From: Stramonita haemastoma
Lineage: Eukaryota; Mollusca; Gastropoda; Neogastropoda; Muricidae
Assembly (NCBI GenBank): GCA_030674155.1
Contig: JASPKP010007843.1
Location: 1-12,263, forward strand
Length of the DNA: 12,263 nt
Reading direction: 5' to 3'
The translations under genes and the position numbers were made by a program. The notes beneath the pieces were generated by a model that worked only from the letters and a program-made list of their open reading frames with translations, had not been told where the DNA came from and ran no database searches. Each line of letters opens with the position of its first letter. Position 1 is the first letter of the stretch. Shown piece by piece: positions 1 through 8,869 of this stretch.

Positions 1-20
1 ACCCTATACCCCAAAGAATG
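1..20 (-). other. Possible 5' edge of a minus-strand exon, cut by the window
   Basis: Read on the minus strand, positions 60 to 21 form a long pyrimidine tract (ending TCTCTTTCCAG) that abuts position 20 and would serve as a strong 3' splice site. A branch-point-like CTCAAC lies about 40 bases upstream. The 20 bases that follow read HSLGYR in phase 0 and ILWGIG in another phase; the third phase meets TAG. The rest of the exon lies outside the window. The plus strand is also open from 1 to a stop at 97-99, but that frame is mostly the complement of the pyrimidine tract (many K and E codons), so I prefer the minus-strand reading. No product can be named. Confidence 0.3.
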
Positions 21-99
21 CTGGAAAGAGATGAAAAAGAATGAAGAGGAAAAGAAGTTGAGCCCCCTAGGTAAAATCCGGTTGTGTTGGCAAGACTGA

Positions 100-1703
100 A
101 GTGAAAGATGTTACATTGATCAGTGATCATTGCTGCATGATTTATTGTCAACCTTTCCCTTCATTTATCCAACCTTTGTACTGTATCTGTTATATCCAAT
201 CGTGCTAATTTTTTTGCAAAATATGGACCTTTATTTTAGATGTGTGTATTCCAAAATGTCAGTGTAGCAAATGTGAAATGATGTATTCTAGCAGATGTTT
301 CGATATATACAGTTTTGTACAGGTTATGCTTTCTTTGTTCAGCCTTCTTCTTGCTGTTACCTTTATGCTCTTATGAAACCTGTCTCGTATAAAAGTAGAA
401 AACGGTTTAGCATATGTGTGGTTTTGTTGTTTTTTTTTTTTAAATGTTTTTGTAAACTTTTTACGAGCAGTTGTACGAAACACTTGACTACTGATTTTTT
501 GGGTTGTGGGTGTTTTAAAAAAAATTGCTTTAAATGATTGTTCAAGTAGAAGAAAAAGTATACGTTTCAGCAAGGATTGCTGATGAACAGCTTGTCTTGT
601 ATTTAAAGGCTTTCTTTTTCCACTTTTTTCCCCGTCGACCAGAATTATCTTTGTTTTGTATTGAAACATTCAGTGTCGTTTTCTTGGATTTTATTAAAAA
701 GGCAATGCTCTTTTTGAAGAACTGAGCGCAGAGTGAAGCAGTTTACTGCTATACCTTTGTCTTTTCAATTTTTTTTTAAACAAAAATTGTTCGTGACACG
801 ATGCTTTTCGAATTACATGTTCAGTAACAGTGGTTGGTATTTGAGGATTCACCATTCATTCTGGAGGCTTGAATTTTTGTGTGCTTTATCTGGGCAATTG
901 TGTGGTTGGTTTACTTGCACGTTACTATTCCGAACAATGCCCGCATTTTTCGCTTTCAACTGAAGGATTGCATTTTGTGTAGCTTGTTGCCTGTATCATT
1001 TTTGTCCTAAAGGACACGGCTTCAATCATGTCCCTAAGATATCCTTTTTATGTGAAATTATTTTTGAAATGGTTTTATGATATCTGGTAGACTTAAACTA
1101 CGCAGTTAATGCCCTTCACCTTGTGTGCTGCCCCCTCCCCCTATTTCCTATTATTCCAGGGTCAAAATTTGGTGTGAATTATTTTATAATATTTATTGTG
1201 TTTAAAGCTGTTTTCCCATTTCCATTGACATGAAAGGTAGAAGTATAACCTCCCTTTGCCAGTAGCATGCTAATTCTATTTAAGCTATCTTAAAATATCC
1301 ATTTTGTTCCGAACCTAGTTAAGTGTGTTCTTTGATCTCAACTGGAATTGGTGTGGATAAACTGTTTACAACCCAATTCAAATCACCTGTATAATTATGT
1401 GATAAATTCCAAGTTTGTCCGTCAGAATGAGTGAGGAAAATGTTGCATGTTCTTTTTAGAGGACCAACAAAAGATGTTCCCTGTAACTAGTATTACTTCA
1501 ATGTTTCCTGTATTTCATGAGTAACTGCTTTTTTCCCCTGTATTTTATAGCATACTTATACAATTACAAAATTGATAATGTTATACCTTTAAACTAGTGC
1601 TGAGCACACACCAAAGGCACTTGACTACCCAACTGACTTTTTCCTGATTAAAAAACAAGCTTTGTACGACTCACCCTTTTAGTTTTTTTTTTAAACTTAG
1701 ACT
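100..1703. other. AT-rich noncoding stretch
   Basis: This is T-rich unique sequence with many short T runs and frequent stops in all frames. The longest open frames (76 to 136 codons, between 259 and 963) have strongly biased composition (F, K, C) and no recognisable domain. A TGATCA-G-TGATCA repeat lies at 117-129. The T richness on the plus strand could suit a 3' untranslated region, but intronic DNA of a minus-strand gene fits equally well. No gene or named repeat was seen. Confidence 0.5.
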
Positions 1704-2065
1704 GGTTGTCTAGATGTAACGGGCCTGCCTAGAAAGAGAAAAGTCCAGGTCGGAATATACGGTAGCTTAATCCCATTTTGGGTCAAAAACTTTCCCATCC
1801 ATTAAATCTCAAGTGATGGTCTGGGTGCAAGTCTTTCAGATGAGGCGATAAACCGAGATCCGTATGTTACACAAAATTATTTAGGGCACGTAACAGAACC
1901 CACGGCAACAATAGTTGTCCCTGGCAAAATGATAGGGAAGCAAATGCAGTTCCAGACAGGAAAAGAGAAAAATAATGGGTGGCGCTGCTCTTGTGGCGAC
2001 GTGCTCTCCTTAGGAAGAGCACCCCGAATTTCACGCTCGGTAGTCTTCCGTGGCTTAAAGTTGAA
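1704..2065 (+). mobile_element. tRNA-headed SINE, copy A (Nin-DC-like centre), diverged
   Basis: It aligns by eye along its length with copies B, C and D. The order is: a tRNA-related head starting GGTTGTCTAGATGTAAC; a decayed B box (GGTAGCTTAATCCC at 1761-1774, against GGTTCGAATCCC in copy C); a central block with GATGAGGCGATAAACCGAG, a CACGTAAC core and GAACCCACGGCAA; then a family-specific 3' part with GTCCCTGGCAAAAT, an A-rich stretch and GGAAGAGCACCCCGAATTTC. The copy ends near CTTAAAG at 2054. The central block resembles the deeply conserved Nin-DC domain of animal SINEs. No clear target-site duplication was found. The decayed B box suggests it is no longer transcribed by RNA polymerase III. 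Confidence 0.75.
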
Positions 2066-2303
2066 TTTTAAAAAACCGATTTTTTAACTAATTTATCAAA
2101 GGTGTCTGTGTTTTCTGACTCTAAAGATAGCATAGCTGCAATTAAGCTTTCTGTCACGTGAGTGTTTTTAAAGCATGTTGGAATAAACACTTCATTGTGG
2201 TCTGAGATATTTCCAAATGCTGGTATGAGAATACAAAATCAGACAAAAAGTCAGTTGGTGGGTCATTACGTCACTGCTGGTCAGAGCATTGGGAAAAACT
2301 TAC
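2066..2303. other. Unique noncoding DNA next to the exon candidate
   Basis: This is AT-rich, non-repetitive DNA. A plus-strand open frame of 79 codons (2162-2401) crosses it, but most of its protein-like part is antisense to the minus-strand exon candidate. An AATAAA lies at 2182-2187, with no other evidence of a transcript end. Confidence 0.35.
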
Positions 2304-2360
2304 CTCCCACTTCAGCCCCCACAGAAAAACTGGAGTTAGGGTTGGGTAGCCGGCTCGCAG
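2304..2360 (-). CDS. Candidate 57 bp internal exon of an unidentified minus-strand gene
   Basis: On the minus strand a pyrimidine tract ending GTTTCATTTCAG (rc of 2361-2372) abuts position 2360, and position 2304 is followed by GAG|GTAAGT, a perfect donor. The segment is 57 bases (19 codons) and its base composition is much less AT-rich than its surroundings. In phase 0 it reads LRAGYPTLTPVFLWGLKWE; a second phase is also open (ASRLPNPNSSFSVGAEVG) and the third has a stop. The strong pairing of acceptor and donor at exon-like spacing is the main evidence. No domain is recognisable in so short a piece. The next minus-strand acceptor lies at 21 in this window. Chance co-occurrence of splice-like sites in T-rich DNA remains possible. 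Confidence 0.4.
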
Positions 2361-2552
2361 CTGAAATGAAACAAAATGAACAGGAAGCTGGTTTATTCTA
2401 AACACAAGTCCAAACTTTATGAAAAGTGGTGCTAAAATCATAAAACTGAAAATAAAAACAACTTGACCAAGGTCTTTGTTTAGAGTCATGTTCAGGAATG
2501 ATTGTGTGTTTAGGTGTGGAGTACAAGATCTGATGCGTACACAGCTTTTTAT

Positions 2553-2554
<2 letters not shown>
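2361..2554. other. Unique noncoding DNA
   Basis: This stretch holds the putative pyrimidine tract of the exon candidate (minus strand). A second minus-strand acceptor-like site, GTTTTTATTTTCAG, lies about 85 bases further upstream (near 2446-2460). No other feature was seen. Confidence 0.35.

Positions 2555-2646
<92 letters not shown>
2555..2646. repeat. (TC)n microsatellite
   Basis: About 92 bases of TC dinucleotides, with one CC interruption near 2592. It codes only for alternating L/S or R/E dipeptides, so the open frames over it are spurious. Confidence 0.98.
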
Positions 2647-2649
<3 letters not shown>

Positions 2650-2756
2650 AAATATAAACTTTTTGTTGTTGTTACTATATTCAATTTAATTATGTTCCCA
2701 TTTTGAGTATGCTATATTGTGCTTTGGGATGACAATGATTTTTGTGCTATGTTGTT

Positions 2757-2764
2757 GTTTTGTG

Positions 2765-2829
<65 letters not shown>

Positions 2830-3042
2830 TGTGTTTGTGTGTGTGTGTGTGTTGTGTGTGGGTGTGGCGTGAGTGTTAAATATGTATGTGTATGTGTGTG
2901 TGCGTGCGTGTGTTTATGTGTGTGTGGTTTTGTGTTCACTAAAGCTTATTGTGTATGGGTTAATGTGTGTTGTATGTGTGCGCGCGTGCCCGTGCGTGTG
3001 TGTGTGTGTGTGCTGTGAGTGTGTGGTGTAGTGTGGTGTGTA

Positions 3043-3076
<34 letters not shown>
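2757..3076. repeat. Compound (GT)n-rich microsatellite
   Basis: A pure GT tract (about 2766-2826) passes into an imperfect GT region with TTGT, GCGT, GTAT and GTGTGG variants, and ends in a second pure tract (3049-3076). The alternating purine-pyrimidine sequence, including CGCGCG near 2980, could form left-handed DNA. Open frames here are strings of C and V and are spurious. Confidence 0.95.
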
Positions 3077-3129
3077 ATGGAGTGTGTGTCGTGTGAACAG
3101 TTTCCAGGTGCACTTTAAACATTTTGTAT

Positions 3130-3587
<458 letters not shown>

Positions 3588-3638
<51 letters not shown>
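3588..3638. repeat. (TG)n microsatellite
   Basis: About 51 bases of perfect TG, preceded by a GTGCGCGTGCG lead-in. Confidence 0.97.
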
Positions 3639-3639
<1 letters not shown>

Positions 3640-3854
3640 TGATCTTGACTTTGAGGAAAAATTGTTTTTACGAGAGGGGGTGTTAGGGAGGGTAGTTGTT
3701 CGTGTTTGATTGGTCTTGTTTATTCGTTTGATTGGTTCCCTTATGTATGTTTTTCATGGATTTCCTGATTTATCAATTATGGTAATATGAATGATTGAGT
3801 TGCTTGGTATCTTACATTTATTTCTTTATTAATTCATTGATTTTTTTGGTCCCC
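3639..3854. other. Unique AT-rich DNA
   Basis: No coding or RNA feature was seen. Read on the minus strand, the last part (about 3815-3847) is A-rich with AATAAAGAAATAAAT, which would suit the tail of a retroelement whose 3' end is the adjacent hairpin. Confidence 0.35.
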
Positions 3855-3902
3855 ATGAGGGCCTGGTGTAAAGAAGCCTCTGGCTTATCCAATTACCCTC
3901 AT
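3855..3902. repeat. Nested inverted repeat, possible retroelement 3' stem-loop
   Basis: The outer arms ATGAGGG (3855-3861) and CCCTCAT (3896-3902) are perfect complements. Inside them AAGCC (3874-3878) and GGCTT (3882-3886) form a second stem around TCT. On the minus strand the hairpin is followed by an A-rich tail carrying AATAAA. A stem-loop plus A-rich or short-repeat tail is typical of non-LTR retrotransposon 3' ends. I infer a truncated minus-strand element, but no coding part is present to name a family. Confidence 0.45.
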
Positions 3903-3933
3903 TAAAAATTTCGAGTTCGAGTTTGAGTTCTCT

Positions 3934-4182
3934 CTTAAATCTGGTTCATACAACTTTAAATGCTGTTTCGTTGCTATTTAATATTTTTATATACAGTTTT
4001 TTTGTTTTTAGTTGTTTTTGTTTTGTTTTTTGATTGATTGTTTGTTTGTTTGCTTCTCGTTTGTTTTTTCGTTTCTCATCTTCTATAGGTTTCATTGATG
4101 ATAATAATTGGTTAAAGAAGTGTTTTTGTGGATGTTTTCAAATACTTATTGACTGGGTTTTGTATGATGATGTAATTTGAAG

Positions 4183-4235
<53 letters not shown>

Positions 4236-4615
4236 ACTTCTCCTTTCCTTTCCACCTTCCACTCTCACATATACTATCCTAGACTTATCACTGTATAGGT
4301 GTTTGGTTCCTATGTTGAACTGAAATTGAATTTTTCTGTTTAAATATAGAAATATGATTTTTAATATTTTTTTGTGTTGAAGGGTTTTTATGGTGTGTTT
4401 TTTTGTGTTTTTTTTATGCCTTCTTTGCTTGTCCCCCCCCCTCACACAGACACACACTCACTCACACAGACACACACATGGAATGTCATTATTTTTCATA
4501 TGAATGTTTTGGTTTATAGATTTGTAATGCCTTATGTACAATCTTCCTGAATAATTGCGTTTCTCTTCATCTTCATTAGTATGTTTAAAAAAAAATCTTT
4601 TTATGTACTGAATTT
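3934..4615 (+). repeat. Tandem unit, copy 1 of 3
   Basis: This is the first of three diverged head-to-tail copies of a T-rich noncoding unit. Shared landmarks are TTAAATG...TTTCG at 3956, GGTTTCATTGATGATAAT at 4088, TGTAATTTGAAGAT at 4171, CACATATACTATCCTAG at 4266, GTTTAAATATAGAAATA, CTTCTTTGCTTGTC and TTTTTCATATGAATGTTTTGG. After the TGTAATTTGA landmark this copy has a CT tract (4185-4233). It has only a short imperfect CA stretch (4440-4478) where copy 2 has a large CA array, and no GT tract where copy 2 has one. No coding sequence is seen. Confidence 0.85.
4185..4233. repeat. (TC)n microsatellite inside tandem copy 1
   Basis: About 49 bases of perfect TC. The matching position in copy 2 (about 4850) has only a short T run, and in copy 3 a CTGT array. 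Confidence 0.97.
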
Positions 4616-4990
4616 GATTAAAAACTGATTTGTATATACTTAAATGTTGTTTCGCTCCTATTTGATATTTCTTTTATACAATTTTGATCTTTTGTTTGTT
4701 TGTTTTTGTTTTCGGGATTTTTCTTTTCATTGTTAGGCTTGGCCACATTGTGAGCTTATAGGTTTCATTGATGATAATTATTGTTTTACAGAAGTGTTTT
4801 GAGATACTTTGTTGACTGGTTCTGTTTTGATCTTGATGTAATTTGAATATGCCTTTTTTCCAATTTTCCACTTTCACATATGCTATCCTAGTCTTAGCAC
4901 TGGATAGGGATTTTCGGTCCTTATTGAAATTTGAATTGATATTGTATTTTACTGTTTAAATATAGAAATACGAATTTTTGTGTTTTGGTG

Positions 4991-4991
<1 letters not shown>

Positions 4992-5024
<33 letters not shown>
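4992..5024. repeat. (TG)n microsatellite inside tandem copy 2
   Basis: About 33 bases of TG sit exactly where copy 1 has only TTTGTGTTGAAGGG (near 4370). Confidence 0.97.
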
Positions 5025-5026
<2 letters not shown>

Positions 5027-5101
5027 AGGGTTTTTATGTTTGTTTTTTAATGCGTTGGCGTGTCTTTTTTTCCCTTTTGACTTCTTTGCTTGTCTTTTCC
5101 C

Positions 5102-5106
5102 CCACA

Positions 5107-5145
<39 letters not shown>

Positions 5146-5290
5146 CACACACACACAGCACGCACGCCGCCACGCACGCACACACATCCACACCACCACA
5201 ACGCACACACACACACACAAACACACCACAATACACACACACACACGACACAAACAACACACACACACAGCGAACACACACACACACGCG

Positions 5291-5321
<31 letters not shown>
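5102..5321. repeat. Compound (CA)n array inside tandem copy 2
   Basis: About 220 bases of CA repeat broken by CACGC, CACCAC, ACAA and GCGCACGC variants. The matching place in copy 1 is a short CACACAGACACACACTCACT stretch, so this site has expanded strongly in copy 2. Confidence 0.96.
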
Positions 5322-5448
5322 TGAATTATTTTTCATATGAATGTTTTGGATTATAGATTTGTAATGCCTTATGTTTCATGGTCCTGAATATTTGCTATTT
5401 TCTCATATTCAATGGTACTATAATTATATATTTTTATATGCATTGTTT

Positions 5449-5684
5449 GATTTAAACTGGTTTGTATTTATAACCTTAAATGTTTAGCTCCTATCTGATA
5501 TTTTTTAATACAATCTTGCTCTTTTGTTTGTTGTTTGCTTTTCTGGGTTTTATTTTCCTTGTTAGGATTGGACACATTATGAACTTAAAGGTTTTATTGA
5601 TGAAATTATTTTTGACAGAAGTGTGAGTGTTTTGAAATACTTCGTTGTCTGGTTTGTTTTGATGACGATGTAATTTGAAGATGC

Positions 5685-5733
<49 letters not shown>

Positions 5734-5823
5734 GTCTGTCTGTCTGCTGTCTGTCTCTGTCTGTCTGTCTGTCTGTCTGCTCTGTCTGCGTCCTCCCTCC
5801 CGTCTCTCTTCTCTCTCTCTCTG

Positions 5824-5854
<31 letters not shown>

Positions 5855-5935
5855 CTCTTCTTCTCTCTCCATTTGCTTCCTTTTCTTGTCTTTCCTTCTC
5901 TAACTTATCCAACTTCACCTTCACATATCTACCAA
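5449..5935 (+). repeat. Tandem unit, copy 3 of 3, truncated at its right end
   Basis: It starts at GATTTAAACTGGTTTGTA and shares TTAAATG at 5476, GGTTTTATTGATGA at 5590 and TGTAATTTGAAGATG at 5669. It carries a CTGT array instead of the CT tract, and the homology ends soon after CTTCACCTTCACATATCTA near 5930. Downstream sequence is unrelated and leads into SINE copy D, so insertion or a breakpoint has removed the second half of this unit. Confidence 0.8.
5684..5870. repeat. (CTGT)n tetranucleotide array followed by CT-rich tract
   Basis: About 105 bases of CTGT with a few phase slips (TGTCTCTGTC, CTGCTG) pass into an imperfect TC tract from about 5811 to 5870. It occupies the position of the simple CT tract of copy 1. 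Confidence 0.96.
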
Positions 5936-5979
5936 TCATTTCAACAGGCCGAGGTTTGGACTTTGTTTTTTGTTGTAAC

Positions 5980-6371
5980 AAAATCGAAAACGAACGTGAA
6001 ACGACAAGTAGTGGATCGTTGTCTATGTGGTAACCCTTCCTAAACAAAAGTCCGGTATCAGTAGTGCGTGGTTGGATCGTATCCCGTTTAGACCCAAAGT
6101 TTTCTCCATCATTAGTACCTGAGTGTGCACGGTATATGGGGTAGCTTTGATGGTTTCGAAAACCAGTCCCTGTATTAACACACATAGCGCACGATAAAGA
6201 ACCCCGGCAATAACTACCTGGTCAAATTATAGAAAAAAGACTGCATTAGAAACAAATACATTGCGTAGAAACGAAAAAAAATTAGGCTCACTTGTCTGCA
6301 TCCGTCTTTTCCCTCGAACAGCCTGAATTTCACGAGCAGAAACTGCTGTGACATAAAGTGGTTCTAAAACC
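5980..6371 (+). mobile_element. tRNA-headed SINE, copy D, diverged, with 5' leader
   Basis: A leader at 5980-6017 (AAAATCGAAAACGAA ... AGTAGTGGATCG) is shared only with copy B. The tRNA-like head starts at 6018 (GTTGTCTATGTGGTAACCC) with a recognisable but mutated B box (GGTTGGATCGTATCCC, 6070-6085). The central domain is heavily changed, but CGCACGATAAAGAACCCCGGCAA remains recognisable in pieces. The 3' part keeps CAGCCTGAATTTCACG and ends ACATAAAGTGGTT, matching copy C. It looks old and inactive. Confidence 0.65.
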
Positions 6372-6675
6372 ACAAAAATCACCCATGATTGTAAGACATC
6401 ACCAAAACTCTGCCACAACATACATGTTTACCTCCCTGGAAAACTTCGTTGTCTGCTAGTCCGTGTTCATAATACCCACGCACTCACACGTTTTCAAACC
6501 TTTCTTATCTTTCAGAACAAAAAATGTATCTTTAATTTATCATCCACCTTAATGAGAATACCTTAGATTGACACTTTCAAGGATTTTCAAGGAGGAATTC
6601 ATCACAGATTGTCTCCTTGATCATTTTCAACAGGACTCATAGGTCTTGGATCTAATAGTCTTTTTTTTTTAATCC
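6372..6675. other. Unique noncoding DNA
   Basis: No coding, RNA or repeat feature was seen. A minus-strand donor-like GAG|GTAAAC occurs near 6426-6434, but no convincing acceptor partner was found. Confidence 0.35.
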
Positions 6676-6857
6676 AAAATCGAAAAAAACGGAATTCGTG
6701 AAAACGAAAGTAGTAGATCGGTGGTCTATGTGGTAACCGCCCTGCCTAAAAAGCAAAAAGTCCGGGTCGGAGTGTGTGGTGGTTCGTACCCCGTTTAGAT
6801 CCAAAATTTCCCCCCATCCATTAGACCCTGAGTGGTGCACCCGTGGTCTGGGAGCTA

Positions 6858-6888
<31 letters not shown>

Positions 6889-7115
6889 CGTGTGTTACAA
6901 AAAGTATTTAGCTAACGTAAAAGAATTCACGGCAATAAGAGAGTTGTCCCTGGCAAAATTAATAGAAAACAGCCACTCTGATAGGGAAGCCAATACTGCT
7001 GCAGACGGGAAAAGAAAAAAAAATGGGTGGCACTGCTCTCTGGTGACGCGTTCTCCCCGGGAAGAGCAGCCCGAGCTTCACACAGAGAAATGTGCCGTGA
7101 CTTAAAGTGGTGTGA
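6676..7115 (+). mobile_element. tRNA-headed SINE, copy B, with 5' leader
   Basis: The leader at 6676-6719 (AAAATCGAAAAAAACGGAA ... AGTAGTAGATCG) matches that of copy D. The head starts at 6720 (GGTGGTCTATGTGGTAAC), with a good B box (GGTTCGTACCCC, 6781-6792). The central domain is well kept: CGGATGAGACGATAAACCGA, GGTCCCGTGTGTTACA, AACGTAAAAGAATTCACGG. The 3' domain has GTCCCTGGCAAAAT, CCACTCTGATAGGGAAGCC, CTGCAGACGGGAAAAG and an A run, then GGGAAGAGCAGCCCGA. It ends near CTTAAAGTGGT at 7101-7111. The 109-codon frame across it is a by-product. It lies tail to tail with copy C. Confidence 0.8.
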
Positions 7116-7220
7116 AAGTGTAAAAAGGGTAACAATAAAGCCCACTACAAACACGTTCAAGTGTAACAGAAAAGGAGGAGGCGTAAAGGAAAGATCACTG
7201 TACAAGTTTACAAATTGTCT

Positions 7221-7454
7221 TCTAAACCACTTTATGTCACAGCAGATTTCTCTGCGTGAAATTCAGGCTGCTCTCCCGGAAGAGCGCGTCGCCACAAGTA
7301 CAGTGCCTACCCATTATTTATTTTCTTTTTCCTGTCTGCAGGTGTATTTGTTTCCCCTATCAGAGTGGCTTTTTTCTACAGAGTTTTGCCAGGGACAAAC
7401 CTCTTGTTGCCGTGGGTTCTTTCACGTGCGCTAAATAATGATGTGTAACACACG

Positions 7455-7485
<31 letters not shown>

Positions 7486-7603
7486 CACCACTCATGATAA
7501 ATGGATAGAGGACAAGTTTTGGGCCAAACGGGATTCGAACCACCGCACACTTTGACCCGGACTTTTCGCTTTCTAGACAGGCGCATTACCTCTAGACAAC
7601 CAA
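7221..7603 (-). mobile_element. tRNA-headed SINE, copy C, best preserved
   Basis: This is the family element in antisense orientation. Its tRNA-like head is at the right (rc of 7572-7603 reads GGTTGTCTAGAGGTAATGCG ...), with a canonical B box GGTTCGAATCCC at 7530-7541. Moving left come the central domain (TCGGATGAGACAATAAACC on the minus strand; GTGCGCTAA and CCGTGGGTTCTTTCACGTGC on the plus), CCAGGGACAAAC, CTATCAGAGTGG, the pyrimidine-rich complement of the A-rich part, and a tail at GTGACATAAAGTGGTTTAG. No coding capacity is expected; such elements borrow LINE machinery. No clear target-site duplication was identified. Confidence 0.82.
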
Positions 7604-8017
7604 AAACACTTAATAATTTATGAAATAATTATACTTTTAGATGCGTTTGAAACTGATCTTTGTTTTTGGTAAGTTTCAATGTTTTGGGAGCCTATCCTGA
7701 ATACAAGAGCTCGATTTGTACAGTTTGTTTCTGGGTCTTGGAAATAATAGCAAGTGGTTGTGTCTATGCTTGTTATTTTTTTAAACATTTGATTATCTAG
7801 GGATGTGCAATAACTAGGCTTTGATCTGTGTAAAGAGAATTAGCTTCGTACCTTTCTATCCTAAATTGTTCATTTGCACTATGGGTTAAGATAGTTTCTG
7901 AAGTTTATCTCTGATTCAGTATCTTATTTTACCTAAGGAAGTTTAATTCTTTCTTATACAGGGAGCATGTTTGTCCTACACTTAAAGAGAATGTATTAAT
8001 CCAATGTACTCTGTGTG
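7604..8017. other. Unique AT-rich DNA
   Basis: No coding frame, RNA gene or repeat match was seen. A single plus-strand donor-like G|GTAAGTTT lies at 7667-7674 without a convincing exon in front of it. Confidence 0.4.
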
Positions 8018-8042
8018 TCAATCAATAAATCAATCAATCAAC
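8018..8042. repeat. Short (CAAT)n repeat, possible retroelement tail
   Basis: The tract is TCAATCAATAAATCAATC and two further units, with an embedded AATAAA. Tetranucleotide tails of this kind commonly end non-LTR retrotransposons. The upstream 400 bases hold nothing recognisable, so the element assignment is a guess. Confidence 0.5.
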
Positions 8043-8107
8043 AAAATTTTATTTTAGATGTATATTGAATAAGCATTGATTTGCTTTTTTCATCAAGCCA
8101 TCTATCT

Positions 8108-8166
8108 AAAAAAAAAAAAAAACACACAAAAAAAAAACAAAAAAAAACAAAAGCAGAAAAAAACAT
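8108..8166. repeat. A-rich tract
   Basis: Runs of A broken by ACACAC, C and GCAG. It could be a decayed retroelement poly(A) tail or simple low-complexity DNA. Confidence 0.8.
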
Positions 8167-8283
8167 TTCACCAACATTAATTAACCAACACGATTTCAAC
8201 AGCCTCAAAAATACAATATGCCTATAGAAAATAAAGCAACAACACTAACAAAAACAGAAGAAAGAAAAAACCACACTCAAAAG

Positions 8284-8356
8284 TCTCCCTCCTCCTCTCT
8301 CTCTCACTCTCTCTCTCTCCTCTCTCTCTCTCCATCTCTCTCTCTCTCTCTCTCTC

Positions 8357-8384
<28 letters not shown>
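8284..8384. repeat. (CT)n then (CA)n compound microsatellite
   Basis: CT with interruptions from about 8284 to 8356 joins directly to 28 bases of CA (8357-8384). The 162-codon frame that begins at 8218 runs through this tract and is not credible. Confidence 0.95.
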
Positions 8385-8387
<3 letters not shown>

Positions 8388-8463
8388 GTACATACATATA
8401 CACACAGTTTGCGCGCTCCTCCACACAACAGTTGCGCATGCATGCATTAAAAAGTTTTTAAGT

Positions 8464-8524
8464 ATGTGTGTTGGGGTGGTGTGCGTGGTGGTGGCGTGTG
8501 TGTGTGTATTGTGTGTGTGTGTGG
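8464..8524. repeat. Imperfect GT-rich tract
   Basis: GTGTGTTGGGGTGGTGTGCGTGG followed by TGTGTGTGTA-type repeats. It lies about 80 bases right of the CA tract, so CA and GT arms could pair in single-stranded nucleic acid. Confidence 0.8.
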
Positions 8525-8810
8525 TGCATGCATGTGTTGCACACGAGCTCAGCGTGGGCGACCTCCTTTTAGATCTATCAGCGTGGCAGATGAAGCAGCA
8601 CGGGTTTGTTTTGAAATTCAAATTAGGTGGGGGGGGGGGGGGGGTGAAGTTGGGGACCCATGCTTATTTTCAAACAAGGTGCTGCCTTGCTGTGATTGGT
8701 GGCTGAATTCAGGACACGAGTTGGGATGTGACCCCATTCTGTGAAAGAGAAGTTGGCGGCAGTTTGCTTAAGTGTCTGCTAAAATCTTTTTACATCTGGA
8801 TAATAAATAT
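8525..8810. other. Unique DNA containing a G16 run
   Basis: This is mostly unique sequence. An uninterrupted run of 16 G sits at 8629-8644 (preceded by GGT). No gene is supported. Confidence 0.5.
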
Positions 8811-8813
8811 ATA

Positions 8814-8848
<35 letters not shown>

Positions 8849-8869
8849 TAATATAATAACATATAATAT
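8811..8869. repeat. (AAT)n microsatellite in AT-rich flanks
   Basis: About 33 bases of perfect ATA/AAT trinucleotide repeat (about 8816-8849), with ATAATATAAT-type imperfect flanks on both sides. Confidence 0.93.

Larger units (their letters stand above)
4616..5448 (+). repeat. Tandem unit, copy 2 of 3
   Basis: The landmarks recur in the same order: TTAAATG at 4640, GGTTTCATTGATGATAAT at 4761, TGTAATTTGAA at 4837, CACATATGCTATCCTAG at 4875, GTTTAAATATAGAAATA, GGGTTTTTATG, CTTCTTTGCTTGTC and TTTTTCATATGAATGTTTTGG. It lacks a CT tract after TGTAATTTGAA, but carries a GT tract (4992-5024) and a large CA array (5102-5321), which account for its greater length. Open frames here run through the CA array and are spurious. 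Confidence 0.85.

Noticed and set aside
1..99. Plus-strand frame open from the window start to TGA at 97-99, rich in K and E
   Set aside because: It is the complement of a pyrimidine tract that fits a minus-strand acceptor. The peptide matches nothing I recognise.
1131..1159. Plus-strand pyrimidine tract ending in CCAG, a good acceptor by shape
   Set aside because: The following sequence is AT-rich with early stops or biased codons and no donor. It shows how often such sites arise by chance in T-rich DNA.
2333..2347. Telomere-like GTTAGGGTTGGG (also near 9677)
   Set aside because: Single imperfect occurrences without an array.
2162..2401. Plus-strand 79-codon frame with a protein-like second half
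   Set aside because: Its protein-like part is antisense to the minus-strand exon candidate, which has both splice sites. The plus frame has no supporting signal.
6018..6092. Genuine tRNA genes at the SINE heads
   Set aside because: The B boxes are present, but the heads do not form a full cloverleaf and are followed by SINE sequence in all copies.
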